5,532 nucleotides of DNA from Candidatus Nitrosopumilus sp. Its GTDB lineage: Archaea; Thermoproteota; Nitrososphaeria; Nitrososphaerales; Nitrosopumilaceae. The stretch is from contig JAOTUX010000086.1 in the NCBI GenBank assembly GCA_029863665.1, positions 1 to 5,532 of the forward strand. The letters run 5' to 3'. Below the pieces are notes generated by a model that saw only the letters and a list, made by a program, of their open reading frames with translations, was not told the DNA's origin and ran no database searches. The position numbers and the translations under genes are program-made. Shown here piece by piece: positions 4,911 through 5,532 of this stretch (positions are counted from its first letter, which is position 1; each line of letters starts with the position of its first letter).

Positions 4911-5532
4911 TTAAGAATCATCTAGACCTAGAACATCATAGTATGCCTTTGGAATCATTTGTTGAGCCTTAAAAAAGACGTTATTTACAGCAGTATCAAG
5001 AACATATGTTCTTGCCCAATCATCCTCACTTCTAATTGAGCGACCAAATCCTTGTAGTAATTTAGTTAGAGTCTGTGATGTATACCATAAAGGGAATTTA
5101 TCCATCTTGGCCTTTGTTCTCTTTTCTTTATAGTTAGGGTATGGAACCTTGGCAATAATTTGAAATCTAGACAAATCATCTTTCAAATCTACACCTTCCC
5201 AAAGAGAAGAAGACAACAATACTCCGGTTGGATCGGCTGCATGATCTGAAATTATTTCATCTTGTGTCTTTCTATCTTTGTTGGAACTGTGACATAGCCT
5301 AATTCTCCGAGTGTTTTTTGGGGATAGATATCTAATAATTTTTTGGCAACGCGGAATAGAAGAAGTTAATATCAAACCTCGTTCATTAGAATGCTCATCT
5401 AAAATCCTATCAATTGTTTTGATTACTTCCAATTCATCTTCTTCAGTAGAACCATAACTGAGTCGTCGAATATTGAGAAGATCTATTGTTCTATGATTGA
5501 TTGGGAATGGGGATTTTATAGCATCAACGAAT
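4911..5532 (-). CDS. DinG/XPD-family ATP-dependent DNA helicase, C-terminal part (partial)
   Basis: The reading frame is open from the right edge to TAA at 4913-4911: 206 residues, the C-terminal helicase domain of a superfamily 2 Rad3/XPD/DinG protein. These enzymes unwind DNA 5' to 3' in repair and related processes. Visible marks are 'SPFPINHR' near residue 8, the 'GLILTSS' strand (motif IV region, about 52-58), motif V 'SSSLWEGVDLK' (residues 107-117) followed by 'KVPYPN' (128-133), and motif VI 'QGFGRSIRSEDD' (160-171), whose arginines R164 and R167 would contact ATP. The N-terminal Walker motifs and any iron-sulfur domain lie outside the window, so XPD and DinG-like types cannot be told apart. 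A TTG at 5432 could be taken for a start, but homology-like sequence (SPFPINHR...) continues upstream of it without a stop, so it is internal. After motif VI the usual D-x-R is replaced by LDTAV. Confidence 0.9.
   Translation of the reverse strand, partial: FVDAIKSPFPINHRTIDLLNIRRLSYGSTEEDELEVIKTIDRILDEHSNERGLILTSSIPRCQKIIRYLSPKNTRRIRLCHSSNKDRKTQDEIISDHAADPTGVLLSSSLWEGVDLKDDLSRFQIIAKVPYPNYKEKRTKAKMDKFPLWYTSQTLTKLLQGFGRSIRSEDDWARTYVLDTAVNNVFFKAQQMIPKAYYDVLGLDDS

Noticed and set aside
5430..5432. TTG as start of a 173-residue helicase-like protein
   Set aside because: The frame stays open to the right edge and the upstream residues (SPFPINHR...) fit the helicase C-terminal domain, so this codon is an internal leucine.

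Overview
The window looks like a piece of a chromosome from an ammonia-oxidising archaeon (Thaumarchaeota/Nitrososphaerota, Nitrosopumilus-like). The reasons are indirect. The DNA is AT-rich. Starts lack Shine-Dalgarno sequences but have archaeal TATA-like boxes about 25 bases upstream. There is an XPD/DinG-type helicase and a membrane-anchored protein with the strongly basic N-terminus common in this group. No rRNA or marker gene is present, so the assignment is an inference.

Layout, left to right. The first 36 bases hold the 5' end of a minus-strand gene. Next is a minus-strand CxxCxxxCC cysteine-cluster (YkgJ-type) protein (95-664). A divergent promoter region follows (665-847), then two plus-strand genes: a 94-residue orphan (848-1132) and a membrane-anchored, extracytoplasmic His/Cys-containing protein starting at TTG (1250-1852). 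That gene converges, with a 2-base gap, on a minus-strand 65-residue zinc-ribbon protein (1855-2052). A second divergent region leads to a two-helix membrane protein (2255-2494) and to ilvD, dihydroxy-acid dehydratase (2598-4271), the best-identified gene here. ilvD overlaps tail-to-tail by 6 bases with a minus-strand 185-residue protein carrying an R-x4-H motif (4266-4823). The window ends inside a minus-strand DinG/XPD-family helicase (4911 to the right edge); only its C-terminal helicase domain is visible.

The genes do not form an obvious pathway operon. ilvD stands alone, without ilvB, ilvC or leu genes, and nearly every gene has its own TATA-like box at the distance expected for a leaderless mRNA. 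The region reads as core or near-core chromosome made of single-gene units. I see no mobile element, CRISPR array, tRNA or rRNA. The most intriguing items are the R-x4-H protein, which may be HEPN-like and sits next to the helicase; the unusual motif VI region of the helicase; and the surface-facing His/Cys protein.
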